64,000 nt of DNA from Phyto melanocephala (GCA_941918925.1 OW799235.1:103743947-103807946); one strand, 5' to 3'. Positions 13,213-24,226 are shown, numbered from the stretch's first letter. Notes: generated by a model not told the origin, from the letters alone. A program made the numbers and translations.

Positions 13213-13482
13213 TTATATCGACCCCTGTGCGCGAAATTATCGTATGATACGTTTTTTTAGAAATCGACTTATTTATGTAAATTGGTTCTACATCCATTAA
13301 ACCATCTGCTGAAAAAATATTATAGCGATAACTGTGTTAGTTATGGAGATAACACTATGTACATTTTATCGTATGTAGGAGTGTTATTTACGTTTTTATT
13401 TATTTAAAAGTAATAAAAACGCTCTCCTGTAAAAGTTTGTTTTTGTAACATACGATAATTTCCTGCACAGGGGTCGATATAA
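13213..13482. repeat. MITE-like element with ~37-bp terminal inverted repeats
   Basis: The left end TTATATCGACCCCTGTGC, followed by GCGAAATTATCGTATG (13213-13246), is matched inversely by 13447-13482 (CATACGATAATTTCCTGCAC, then AGGGGTCGATATAA). The interior is about 200 bp, non-coding, and also contains TATCGTATG motifs. A TA or TATA duplication is possible at the edges. Confidence 0.7.
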
Positions 13483-13863
13483 AATTCATCGAATGAGAAA
13501 ATAATTTCTGGAATTATTTTAGAACCAATGAGTAACCTTAATTGGCTTACGCTGATTTGTAGAAAAAATAGTAAACACTGTTCAGTAGCTCTACGTGCAA
13601 AAAGAAATTTTTACACAAAAATCTTTCCAATATACATTACAAGCTATTGTTTTTATATGCCCTTATGTGAGCGAATACATATGTATATATATATTGGAAC
13701 AGGCGTGTGTGAATTTAAATATATAATCGCAAATCCGAAATGTGCAACAAATACTAATTATATATTCTGAATAGTAACTTCAGTTAGGAAAACGCTTAAG
13801 TTTATTTTATATGAAAATTTAAAGGACTTTAGATGAAAACCTCTTTTTAATTTAGGTTTGCTA
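13483..13863. other. Short non-coding stretch
   Basis: I see nothing beyond an 80-codon frame with no domain features. Confidence 0.5.
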
Positions 13864-13875
13864 AAATGAGACTTA
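13864..13875. repeat. Target-site duplication, 3' side of non-LTR copy 3
   Basis: AAATGAGACTTA at this position is repeated exactly at 15030-15041 and brackets the non-LTR insertion between them. Confidence 0.85.
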
Positions 13876-15029
13876 GGTTAGGTTAGGTTGAAAAGGAGGG
13901 GCACTAAAAGCCCAAACCCATGACAGGTATACACCTATGCCCAGTTGGCATGTTGTGCGCTCCATATGGAAGACGGAATTCCCAAAAAAAAAACCATAAA
14001 CATAATTCCCCATAAATAACGGACTAGAACCCAGTTCCCTCAATATAACTCCTTATGGATCTCCAGTTCGAGATCTCCAGGTATTCCAAGTTCGGCATAG
14101 AAAAATTATCGCCCCTAGTATGCCCACGCACAGGACAACGACAGAGGTAGTGTACCAAAGTCTCATCCTCTTCCTCGCATGCTCTACATGTTGTTTCCTC
14201 AGATAATCTTATGCGAGCTAGATGAGTTCTCAACTCCGTATGACCTGTAATTACACTGGTTAGTTTCATAAGTGTTGGTCTACTTAGTTTCAGAATCTCC
14301 TTTGATTTTCCAAGATTTGGGTCACCCCATAGTGTTCTTGTCACCTCACCGACATCAGTGCTTTGCCATTTTCTGACATGTTCCTCCATTGCCCAACAAT
14401 TAATTTCATGCTTATAGTATTCAGAAGAGCTTCCGTTTTGGATAATTTGTCGGCTTTCTTGTTACCGATCAGCCCGTGATGGCTTGGTATCCATATTATC
14501 TCCAGATGTTCACAATTTGCATTTGAGTTTATCTCTCTCTTGCATTGTAGGACGTTCTGGGATTCAACTTTATCCTTTCTCAATATCTTAATCACTGATT
14601 GGCTATCCGTGAGGATACGAATCGGGGCTTCGCTATTCGTTTCCTTTATTCATTTAATTCCTTCCGTAATCGCCATGATTTCAGCCTGGAATATGGTATT
14701 GTGATCTGTTAGACGGAAGTATTTGCTTCTATTTCAGCTTATGTCATATAAGCCCATTCCAGTTTGGTCACCAATTTTTGAACCGCCTGAATAAAGATCG
14801 ATTCCATGGGTGTTTCCCCAATTCCCTCTCTTTTGGTATTATGGTGATGCAGTTAGTATTCTCATATCTCATGGGGATTTTATCACATGTCACTTCCGAT
14901 ATATTTCCCATCGGTAAGATATCCGTTATTCTTTGGTATCTGGTCTTATGTTCTCTTATAAGCCATTCATCTATTGCCATCTTGTGGCAGCTAAGGCCGC
15001 TTCATATTTTACCTATATATCTTTTGGCC
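13876..15029 (-). mobile_element. 5'-truncated RNase H non-LTR retrotransposon, copy 3, with a 12-bp TSD
   Basis: This minus-strand insertion is bounded by perfect AAATGAGACTTA duplications at 13864-13875 and 15030-15041. Its 3' end reads CAACCTAACC and then enters the duplication. The shared 3' UTR lies at 13876-14025. It contains the longest piece of this family's RNase H and C-terminal zinc-knuckle region in the window, but no reverse transcriptase, so roughly the 5' three quarters or more of a normal element is missing. The long TSD and truncation show insertion by target-primed reverse transcription. Confidence 0.85.
14024..14845 (-). pseudogene. RNase H domain and C-terminal zinc knuckle of non-LTR copy 3
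   Basis: Read on the minus strand from about 14845 downward, the blocks are in order: LYSGGSKIGDQTGMGLY (RNase H strand 1), QAEIMAITEGI (catalytic Glu), RILTDSQSVIKILRK (catalytic Asp), IIWIPSHHGLIGNKKADKLS (His and final Asp), an EEHVRKWQ linker, and a CRAC..H..C zinc-knuckle tail. In the first block the usual TDG is SGG, so the first catalytic Asp is lost. There is at least one stop (after GLYDIS) and one frame change around 14341-14395. The domain would degrade the RNA strand of RNA/DNA hybrids in an intact element. This copy is not functional. Confidence 0.8.
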
Positions 15030-15041
15030 AAATGAGACTTA
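15030..15041. repeat. Target-site duplication, 5' side of non-LTR copy 3
   Basis: AAATGAGACTTA is the exact partner of 13864-13875. Confidence 0.85.
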
Positions 15042-16459
15042 CAATAAATTTTAAATAATAAAAAATTCGTGGTCAGTGGTGAATGCCCAGTAAACTATAT
15101 GTGTTCTTCACATGGAGTTACAACGATTTTAATATTAAATAACTTTAAGATAAAAATCTTGTTATATTTTTTAAAAACATTAATATATTAGTTCTGCACT
15201 ATTAGGCGGCATATTCTTTTTAAGTAATATTTTGAAATTGATATATTAAAGAATTATCAAATTTTTTTAATTTTTTAAAACTTAAAATAAAACTTTATTT
15301 AAATTTATAAAAAAAAGTTAAAAAAATAACTGTTTATCAAATAAAAAATTAACTGAAATAAAGTAACAAAACAATAAAATGTATATAAATAACGTGATAT
15401 TATAGTATGGAATTCTTTCATGAGTTTGAATAGTTTTATTTTAAGTGACTTTTGTAAAAATTCTGGCAACATTGCAAATAAGCTACATGTTGTTTTTTGT
15501 TTATCAGCTGTAAATATTACTCCATTTTTATTTTCACCACTACACCTTATAGTTATTTGTTTTGCTTCGAATTTGCCGCAAAATATATTTATACAAACGA
15601 GAACACAACATTTCCAACTGAACTCTCTGTATTTGGTTATTGTTTATGTTATTGTGTTTACCTTATATAAGAGAAAATAAGAGAAATTAGTCTTAAATAG
15701 AACTTATATACAAATGTAACACTTTCCTTCTTTAATTCTTTAGTTATTATAAAATTTTAACATTGAATTTTTTGGTTTTTTCATTTATTTCATTACTATC
15801 ATCTTTGCTTATCTGGGGACATTAAAATTATAAAGATGTACACAAGGACGAAAGTATATGATATTAAAGTTTTCTTATCAGTGAAAGTTATGTTCTATTT
15901 GAGGCAAGATGTAAAATAAGAAAAAAGAAGAAAATTGTTATTGGATGGTTAAAGTGCTGATATAATTGATTAATGAAATTACTGCACATACTAAAAGTGC
16001 TAAGTAAATCCATCATAAAAAGTTTTACTATAAGTCTCTAAATTCAGTATAAAAAACTCAATTAACAAACACTTAAAATGTAGAGCCCCAGGCAGGGTTA
16101 AGGCGATTTAAACCTTTTCTGTATAAATTAAAAATTAAATAGCATATAAATAATATTACAAGGAATAAAAAATATTGTTTGTAATGTATAAATACATAAA
16201 CAAGTTAAAAATTAAAGAAATGGATATTAATTTTTTACAACTAATAAAATTCTTAATAAAAAGTTTTTTACATTTTGCATAAAATGTCTTTATAAAATAA
16301 ATTGACATAATTTTACTATAAGGCAGACTATGTTTACATTTCTTTAACATTTGCTAGAACTGCTAATTCAGTGTCTATGTAAAAATAATTAAACAGATTT
16401 TAGTCTGACAATTTTGCACAACAATTTTAAGTTATCCAGTTTTTGCGTTTTGGCTTTTC
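15042..16459. other. AT-rich non-coding stretch
   Basis: No gene was recognised. The 86-codon frame at 15420-15680 is hydrophobic but has no domain, start or splice evidence. Confidence 0.5.
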
Positions 16460-16756
16460 ATCTATATAAAAGTGAAACTCTGTGTGTGTGTGTTAACTAT
16501 AGACTTCGAGTGTTGGCAAGTTGTTGTACATATTCCAGGGAGTGTTTATGGGTGTTAAAAAGTAGGCGGGGTCACGCCCATAAAAAATTAGTTATCATTT
16601 TTAACTACTTGCTCTTGAACTATTTCTCTGAAACTTTGCACACATATTGAACTCTCATAATAATAGAATTTCGTGATTAGAAAAGTGGGCAGTGCCATGC
16701 CCATAAAAAAGTTATAATATTAAGCTTCTTGCACTTTTTTATTCATTAAGGGGCGT
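16460..16756 (-). repeat. Inverted, truncated copy of the 121-bp-array element
   Basis: It starts ATCTATATAAAAGTGAAACT then a short GT run, and continues through GGGAGTGTTTATGGGTG, a GGCGGGGTCACGCCC core, TTTCGTGATTAGAAAAGTGG and ATTCATTAAGGGGCG. Each block is the reverse complement of a block in the element at 17755-18893, but only one to two repeat units remain. With that element it forms a large inverted pair enclosing about 1 kb. Confidence 0.75.
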
Positions 16757-16979
16757 ATATTTCCAAAAATTTGTAGAGTGAGATCGAAAATATCTTAACA
16801 CACGTTTTGCTATTTAACTTTTTTTTAAAGCAATATTTACTGTTCTTTCATCTTGTTGTCTTTGAAAAAAAATTCTAATGTTAACATATTGTTTTTTTTT
16901 TGTGAGTTTTATCAAAACGAGTGACGAATAAGGGATACATGCTAAATTTATCGAAAATTAAAAAAAATTAAATTGTTCT

Positions 16980-17530
16980 TAATAAGTATTGGCTACCGTC
17001 AAGCTCTTTCCAACGTTATTAAACAGTATCAGGATAGCGTGGCTATTAATAGTAAATCTGATTTGGGAAGAAAAAAAAGGTCTACATGGTATTAGAATAT
17101 TGATAATGGAAGAAAATTCAAAGCATACTTGAAAGAGTTCCAAACACTTCTGGTAGAAATCAGCCCAGTTAGGTTAGTGCTCCGAATATTGGGAGCAAAA
17201 AACTTAAAGCTCCTAATACTTTGGACTTTTTATGCTGAAAATATAAAAAGTCACAAAAGTTTCAGACAAAAATGCAGTAAAAAAATTTTTAGAAGTCAAA
17301 CATAGAGCTCGAAAATTAAAGTCAAATTTTCAGACAAAAATAGTCATGTTGCTTAATTGACCTTTGTGCCGCCAGGTTTTTCGTAGCTTTCGGGTAAATA
17401 TTTTTATGTTACGGACTTATAATAAAAGTCTTCGACCCATAAGAGACAAAACTTCATAAAAAATTCTTGGTATGGCAAGTTTTATGCGGTTGCGGTACAA
17501 GAATAAAGTTATTTGTAGGTTGAAAATCTT
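16980..17530 (+). mobile_element. Decayed Tc1-like transposase remnant
   Basis: The plus strand reads GYRQALSNVIKQYQDSVAI, followed by NSKSDLGRKKR. This fits the second helix-turn-helix and the GRPRK-like linker of Tc1-type transposases. A KEFQTLLVEISPVRLVLRIL stretch follows (second HTH). Further on, PPGFS and KKFLVWQVLCGCG occupy the places of the family's PPG and xMVWGxxxxxG motifs. Stops and shifts are frequent and the DDE residues are not placed. It sits between the two inverted arms described at 16460 and 17755. The assignment is by motif order only. Confidence 0.5.
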
Positions 17531-17754
17531 ACATGTGCCAGTATATATTCCATATATGTAGATAAAAGGAATCAATGATTTATCATTAAACTTAATAAAG
17601 AACAATTTTTTTGATTCTAAAAATTTAAAATATCTTTAATTGTTGAAAATCAAAATATAATTTTTACTATAAGCACAACCCAATTTTGTCTAAAAAATCT
17701 TATAAATATCTTTACACACATTAAACTCTTCATGGTTTTTCGATCTTATTTCAT

Positions 17755-18820
17755 TACTAGCCGAACCCGGCGCGCGTTGCTACGCCCCTTAATGAATCAA
17801 AATGCATTCTGAATTTTAATTGAATATCAAGTACAAAAACCTAAATATATTAATTTTTTTATGGGCGTGGCATTGCCCACTTTTCTAATCACGAAATTGT
17901 AAAGTCATAACAGCTCAATATGTGTGCAAAGTTTCAGAAAAATCGGACCAGTGCAAGTACCTCAAAATTAAAATTTTTTTTATGGGCGTGGCCCTGCCCA
18001 CTTTTCTAATCACGAAATTATTTAGTCATGACAGCTCGATATGTATGCAAAGTTTCAGAAGAATCGGTCCAGTGCAAGTACCTCAAAATGATACCTATTT
18101 TTTATGGGCGTGGCACTGCCCACTTTTCTAATCACGAAATTATTTAGTCATGACAGCTCGATATGTGTGCAAAGTTTCAGAAAAATCGGTCTGGTGCAAG
18201 TAACTCAAAATTATAACCTTTTTTTATGGGCGTGGCCCTGCCCACTTTTCCAATTACGAAATTATATGGTTATAACAGCTTAGTATGTGTGCAAAGTTTC
18301 AATAAAAACCGGTCCAGTGCAAGTACCTCAAAATTAAAACTTTTTTTGGGGCGTGGCCCCGCCCACTTTTCTAACTACGAAATTATTTAGTCATAACAGC
18401 TCGATATGTGTGCAAAGTTTCAGAAAAATCGGTCCAGTGGAAGTACCTCAAAATTATAACTTTTTTTTGTGGGCGTGGCCCTGCCCACTTTTCTAATCTC
18501 GAAATTATAAAGTCATGACAGCTCAATATGTGTGCAAAGTTTCAGAAAAATCGGTCTAGTGCAAGTACCTCAAAATTAAATTTTTTTTAGGGGCGTGGCC
18601 CCGCCCACTTTTTTTATCACGAAATTTTTTAGTCATGACAGCTCGATATGTGTACAAAGTTTCAGAAAATTCGGTCAAGTGCAAGTAGCTAAAACTGATA
18701 ACTAATTTTTATGGGCGTGGCCCCGCCCACTTTTTTTCACCCATAAACACTCCCTGGTATGTGTACAACAACTTACCAAAGTTTGAGCCCGATCGGTTTT
18801 ACAGTTTCGGAGTCTATAGC

Positions 18821-18873
<53 letters not shown>

Positions 18874-18893
18874 TTCACTTTTATATATATAGA
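17755..18893 (+). repeat. Element with eight ~121-bp tandem units and a CA-repeat end
   Basis: It starts TTACTAGCCGAACCCGGCGC. Units begin with a GGGCGTGGC..GCCCAC semi-palindrome at about 17861, 17982, 18104, 18226, 18347, 18469, 18589 and 18711. Each contains TTTCTAATCACGAAATTA, an ACAGCTCGATATGTGTGCAA segment, TTTCAGAAAAATCGGTCCAG and AGTACCTCAAAAT. After the last unit come CCCATAAACACTCCCTGG, a CCGATCGGTTTTACAGTTTC segment, the (AC)n run and TATATATATAGAT. The array type is common to dispersed non-autonomous elements in flies. I do not assign a superfamily. Frames inside it are artefacts. Confidence 0.8.
18823..18869 (+). repeat. (AC)n microsatellite
   Basis: An uninterrupted AC run of about 23 units lies inside the 3' end of the tandem-array element. 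The matching inverted arm at 16482 has only a short GT run, so the length here is a later expansion. Confidence 0.95.
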
Positions 18894-19751
18894 TTATTAT
18901 TACTTTTCAACAGTTTATTTAACAACCATAAAACTTATTTTTTCCATAAACAAATAGTTACTTAGTATTCACCTAATTAGATTCTCAACACCTTTTGAAA
19001 CATATTGTACTATCATTGATAGAAATTCATTAATAATTAATAAATATCACCAAGTTTTGGCATCATTATAAGATAATTTAATTTCTTCTCCTTCCCCCTT
19101 AATTGAGAACAAATGTAGTTCATTTGTATAATTTAACTTTATACGAATGAAACAAGCGTTAAAAATGTAATAAAATTTATCCCCTAAGAATTAACACAAA
19201 CTATCCTATTTAATATTCATTTGTAGTCGTTGAATTGTTCTGAGAGTCTACTGCAGTCAGTCCCCCTTTGTCTTTTGTTACATTTGTCTGTTCGCTACTT
19301 AAATAAAACTCATAAATTCTCTGTCCAATTTTTTAAATGAATGCAAAGATGCGAATGTGTTTTCATATGTTTGTTGTATTGCATATATGTAAAATTACAT
19401 TAGTGTAAGAGTTTGAGTTAAAGAAATTAGCAATTGTAAACTTACGTTATACAAAATATTTAATATTTTAATATTTAACGAGTTAAACGTCCTTGAATGA
19501 GAATACATTTAAGAGGGGTTTATAACCTCATAAGAAAATTTTTGTCTTGTTGCTGTCAAAAAATATGCCTCAAGCAACACTGTTAGATATGTTCCATCAA
19601 AAAATTATCATATCTCAAAATCAAGAAACAATAAAAAACTTTAAGAACTACCTCCTAATTAAAGAAAAATTTTATCAACCTTTTTTTTAATAATGTTAGA
19701 ATTTTTGAAATTTTTAAATAATTGAAATATTTAAAAATTTCCATTTATATA
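18894..19751. other. AT-rich non-coding stretch
   Basis: No gene or repeat was recognised. Confidence 0.5.
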
Positions 19752-19909
19752 CTGTCTGTTCAACGATGTCGAAAGAAAACCCAAGCGAAATTTCATTCGT
19801 ACAAATATATTGAAAACAACAACAAAAACTAAAAATTTTTTTTGTTTTCAACGTATTTGTACGAATAAAATTTCGCTTGGGTTTTCCTTCGATATCGTTG
19901 AACAGGCAG
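19752..19909. repeat. Foldback MITE, about 158 bp
   Basis: The left arm CTGTCTGTTCAACGATGTCG and following bases through ATTCGTACAAATA match inversely the right arm ending CGATATCGTTGAACAGGCAG. The arms are about 65 bp with few mismatches, leaving a loop of about 30 bp. There is no coding capacity. Confidence 0.75.
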
Positions 19910-20534
19910 ATAATCTTTTTAAAAATCGTCTTCCATCATAGAAAATAATTTGAAAAATATCTCTAGAAATTAATTTTCTATTTTCAATTAAGTATTTTTT
20001 TTATATTTTTTGTCATTCTCTTTTACATTTTACTGCAAAGTATGAATTCATATTATGTCTGACAACGACATATAGTAAAAAATTCATGGTATTTGCCACA
20101 AAATGTATCAACAAATTAATAGTTGATTCGTTGTACATTAAAATTGATGGCTTTTTGTTAACAACTCAATTTATTATACGAGCATGTTATGTAAAATTCG
20201 CGAACTATGATCGCGGTAATAGCATATTTCATTGATTAATGTAGACTTAAATGTATGTGTGTGTATTAAAGCAATTCGTGTGTCATCTCTGTACAACTAA
20301 ATATAGTTTTCACTGGCTAACATGTAATATATGCAAACCACCTTATATTGATGATTTTTGGTTTGAAAAAAAAAACAACGTGTTTACCATTTGAGTTGGA
20401 TATTAAATGAGTATTTTTTGTATTATATCTACGGTCGGGGGGAATAAATGAGTACATATTTGTTTTTTTACGACTATCAGTTTATAAACTAAGAAATCTT
20501 ATAGTAATAAAATGTTGTGAAAAAACTTAAATTA
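19910..20534. other. AT-rich non-coding stretch
   Basis: I see nothing beyond GTAT-type microsatellite tracts. Confidence 0.5.
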
Positions 20535-21057
20535 AACACGTAAGAGCACTATATTCGGCTATGCCGAATTTTTTATATCCACCATGAATTTAATGTACTT
20601 TTATAGCACAAAATTTATTTATTTGTTATTAACTGTAATCGCTGTGGAATAATCTCTTTTTACTAAAATATGTATCACTTTCTTTGTCTAACTTCGATAT
20701 ACTAGTAAAATTTTTTCGTAAATTTTGTCTTTCAATGAAAGTGGGCATTAAAGTAGGCGTGTCAATATAGTTTCTGCTAATAAACTAAACTGAGATATTT
20801 TAATATAGTCCTTAATTCTTTTAAAAACTTTGTCCATAGAGAAATTATACGAATTTAAGATAAAACGTTATATGGGATGTAAGCGTTAAAGTCCAACCTC
20901 AATCGTGCTTCCAACAGACGGACGAACTTAGCTACATCGTCATAAAAATAAACCCCTATTCAGAAAGTATATATTTTATGGGGTCTAAAATGGATCTTTC
21001 GATGTATTACAAACCGAATGACAAAATGAATATACCTTTTTTGGTGGCGGGTATTAT
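20535..21057 (+). repeat. Family A dispersed element, copy A1 (empty mariner site)
   Basis: It begins AACACGTAAGAGCACTATAT, with the hairpin TTCGGCTATGCCGAA. It ends with ATGGGGTCTAAAATGG, CAAACCGAATGACAAAATGA and GGTGGCGGGTATTA. Around 20670-20700 it reads TATCACTTTCTTTGTCTAAC then TTCGATATACTAGTAAAAT. Copies A3 and A4 are interrupted by a mariner derivative at exactly this point. Confidence 0.75.
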
Positions 21058-21149
21058 TAAGAAAATAAAAAAAAACATAAAATTATTTAATTTGTAATGT
21101 CATTCTTAAAAAAAATTCAATTTTTATATAAAAAAATTTAAATGCAATT

Positions 21150-22826
21150 TATAAGAGCACTATGATTGACAATGTCTAATTTTTGGTAAGCACTACCAGT
21201 GTAGTACTTTTATACAACAAAATTTATTATTTCATTAACAATTCTAATTAATATAGAATATTTTTCATTATACTTAAATATGTATTACTTTTTCTTTGCT
21301 ATTAATTTATTTTCAGCTATTTAGTATCAAAATGAAACCTAAGTATTTTTGCAATAGGAGTGATATTATCTACTTTACTACATCAATCTTTCGGAAGTAG
21401 GTATTAAAATAAGCATGTCAAAATAATATCTGTTAAAAAATGTAACCTTGATTTTGCATCCCAAAATTTTTTTCATAGAGAAATTATATTAAATTAACAA
21501 AAATCATTTTATCAGAGGTAGGCGTTAAAGTGAATTTTTCGCCTTCATTTTCCATAGTTATAATAGAAGAAGCCTTAAGCTTATATTTAAACTTTTTTTT
21601 ATCTAATTCTGTCAGTCTTAAGACGTTTCGAATTACATTAGACTATACCATATGCGAGAGGTATGCTTTCAAGTGGCCATGATAAATTAAATTCTGATAA
21701 TGATTTTTACTTAAACATTTTAACGCAGAGATCATTGTTCTTTCCAGTCATTGTCGATATTCGATTATTTTAAGAAAAGTCCTTATAACAAAGTTGAACA
21801 TTTAAGTAGATGTGTCATATTAATTTTCTGTTACAGCAATAATATTAACAAATTTTTATATTATTATGTTTTAAATTTTAAATAGAAGAAAAATCTACAA
21901 TGTGCTGGGTAAATTTTCATACTCATCTATAACTGCTTTTGCATTATACTCATATAAACAGTTTTAGAGAAACATATTTTTACATTGAAAATATACCTAA
22001 AAAATCTGCCTATGTCATTGCGTTTCTACGCAATCACATTTTGTTCGATGTCAGAAAGTCAATTCTTTTTGGCCTGCTTTTGCATTATAACTCTGTGGTT
22101 TTCATGGGCAACCGTGTATGTTCATTTTATACGATCTTGAGTTAATACTGCCATATTGCTTGGTTTTAGACGGCCTTTACTTGGTCTTAAAATATTTTCA
22201 AATAAGATGGACCCATTCAAATTATTTTAATGGCATATCAACGTATCTTCTATATATATTCAAATATCGTTCAGCTGTAACACGCTTTTGTAGCTCTCCT
22301 GAAAAATTTGATTTTTTGACATACGTAGTTGCCCATGAAAACCACAGAACTCTCTTTCCAATACACTGCTAAAGCCCATCTTTAATACGAAATATTTATG
22401 ATAGGAATATCGAAAGTAGAAAGGGTCTAACTCGTACTTTTTATGAAATTGAGTTTTTCAGTGATTTTAATACATTTCACACAAATACAACTCGACACAA
22501 AAAAATAACGCAATTGTATCAAAAGTAGCAATTTTGTTAGCAACTTTACAAAAGAAATTACATTATGATAATACAGTTTCTATTACGTTTTACCTTCTCC
22601 TGTAAAATTACAATAATTTGGGTTAGAGACTTTCTACTTGTGACGAACAATATATTAAATATTTTAGAAAAATTTTATCCCCTACGTTTTTCTGTTAGAG
22701 CTCTATTGTGCCTTCAACGGACGTATATGGACAGACGGACGGACGTACATACCTAGATCATGTAATATGGAACCGGTGCCCACGAGATATATACCATATG
22801 GGGTCTTTTTTGTGGTGGTGGTTACA
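21150..22826 (+). repeat. Family A element, degraded copy A2
   Basis: A diverged start (ATAAGAGCACTATGATTGAC) and an AAATATGTATTACTTTTTCT segment match the family A head. GACAGACGGACGGACGTACA and ATATGGGGTC..GTGGTGGTGG near 22730-22820 match its tail. The interior holds the inverted repeat listed at 22091-22350 and unrelated sequence, so the copy is probably composite. Confidence 0.5.
22091..22350. repeat. Inverted repeat with 21-bp perfect arms
   Basis: TCTGTGGTTTTCATGGGCAA and one more C (22092-22112) is repeated inversely at 22328-22348, with about 215 bp between the arms. The spacer is not coding. It may be a small transposon nested in copy A2. A 16-bp direct repeat, CTGCTTTTGCATTATA, occurs at 21933 and 22074 just outside its left arm. 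Confidence 0.5.
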
Positions 22827-23559
22827 ATAGCTACATTAAAGTAATTAAAATTTTTTAAGACTTTTTTTTTTGAGCTTGAGCTCATTTTTAAACATTCTTA
22901 TTTTATAAAGATTTTTTTTTAATTTAATTTAATGATAATGAAAGAATAATCTGGAAAAGTATGTTTTACCGACACTAGCTGAGTGAGATGTATTTTTTAA
23001 ACCAGTACGGATTTCATCATCAACATTCTTTGATCAATGATTTAAGTGTTGGATGTAAATATTATCTATTTAACACCCAGATTTTTATCTTACCACAACG
23101 TGTTAGATCGAAATTTTACCAACCAAACCCCATTCTCTTTTTAGAGCAATATTGCATTTCAACGTCTCTCATTCTTAATTTATATGGAACCCAATTTCAT
23201 TGCTTTTGGATGAGACAACAATATTCGTCGAATAATGCTTCCAATTCTTCATCTTCAAACCTTTTTCAGCTGACCGGGCCTTTCCTTGTCCTCTCTCACC
23301 AAATTATCTCGTTTAAATCGTTCAAAAGTTGTTTGTGTTAATGTATGTAATCTTCTACAAACAATCGATAATTTTTAGCATGTGTTTTTTGTTCAAATGA
23401 AATAAGGTTTTCAGACTTCCCCGAAAACATCTTTTTTTGGTAAAAAATTCGACATAATAGTAGCGATTGAAAAATTTTTGTGTATTTAAGCTTTGGCGTC
23501 TATTGAATACTGAACTATAATGAGGGATCCTTACCCATACAAACCATATGGAATAGTTA
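22827..23559. other. Non-coding stretch
   Basis: A 117-codon frame at 22988-23341 has no recognisable domain and lacks start or splice support. I see nothing else. Confidence 0.45.
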
Positions 23560-24226
23560 TGCCATATGGACTGTAAAAATAAAAACTCTTGAAAGTATGT
23601 CAATATAAGTTTATTGATAAAAAAAACACTCTAATTTTACTATGCGCAGGTATTAAGAGCTTATAAAATTATTCTAAAAGCAATTATAAGAGTTTAATCT
23701 GAATATCTCTTTGACTTGTTTTAAAGAATCAACTATTTTTTTTAGTGACTAAATTGTAAAAATAAAATGTAATTGTAAATATGCTTTAAAATTAAGGTAA
23801 CAGCGACCATTATCAAGATCCATAAGAAAAAAGAAAATATAGAATCCAATTACGGTATTTTTTTGATTTCCATGGGATGTTATTTTAATGTCACGTACGT
23901 AGTGCAAAAACATTATTTGTCTCCGTCATTCGTATTTGAAGAAATTAAAAGAAGAAAAATACCTCCCATATTCGCAGATTTTTTCATATTTCCATATATT
24001 CTCCAAAATCACTTCTGTTTTATGTCACGTACGATATATTCATATTTTTCTGGATATTTTAGACAAAAATGATTCGAATAAAATTAATATTTTTTTAAAT
24101 AAAGTACTCTTTAAAAGGAACATAAAGAATTAATTTTGTTCCAGTTACTCTTACTCATACAAAAATTACTCCACTTTATAGGAGTACAAATATCACGCAC
24201 AATGACATAGAAATGCCCATATATTG
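23560..24226. repeat. GTCACGTACG-rich dispersed element, copy D1
   Basis: From about 23600 it aligns along most of its length with 40225-41060. The shared order is CAATATAAGTTTATTGATAA, ACTATGCGCAGGTATTAAGA, GATCCATAAGAAAAAAGAAA, GTCACGTACGTA, CATTATTTGTCTCCG, TTTTATGTCACGTACGATAT and TTACTCCACTTTATAGGAGT. The ends carry CATATGG-type imperfect inverted sequence. It lacks about 210 bp present in D2. No coding frame is conserved between the copies. Confidence 0.7.

Noticed and set aside
17861..18735. Regularly spaced direct repeats resembling a CRISPR-like array
   Set aside because: The repeated unit is the whole ~121 bp, with no unique spacers, and the context is a eukaryotic dispersed element.
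18759..18965. Open frame with a long Thr-His repeat
   Set aside because: It is only the translation of the (AC)n microsatellite and flanking repeat ends.
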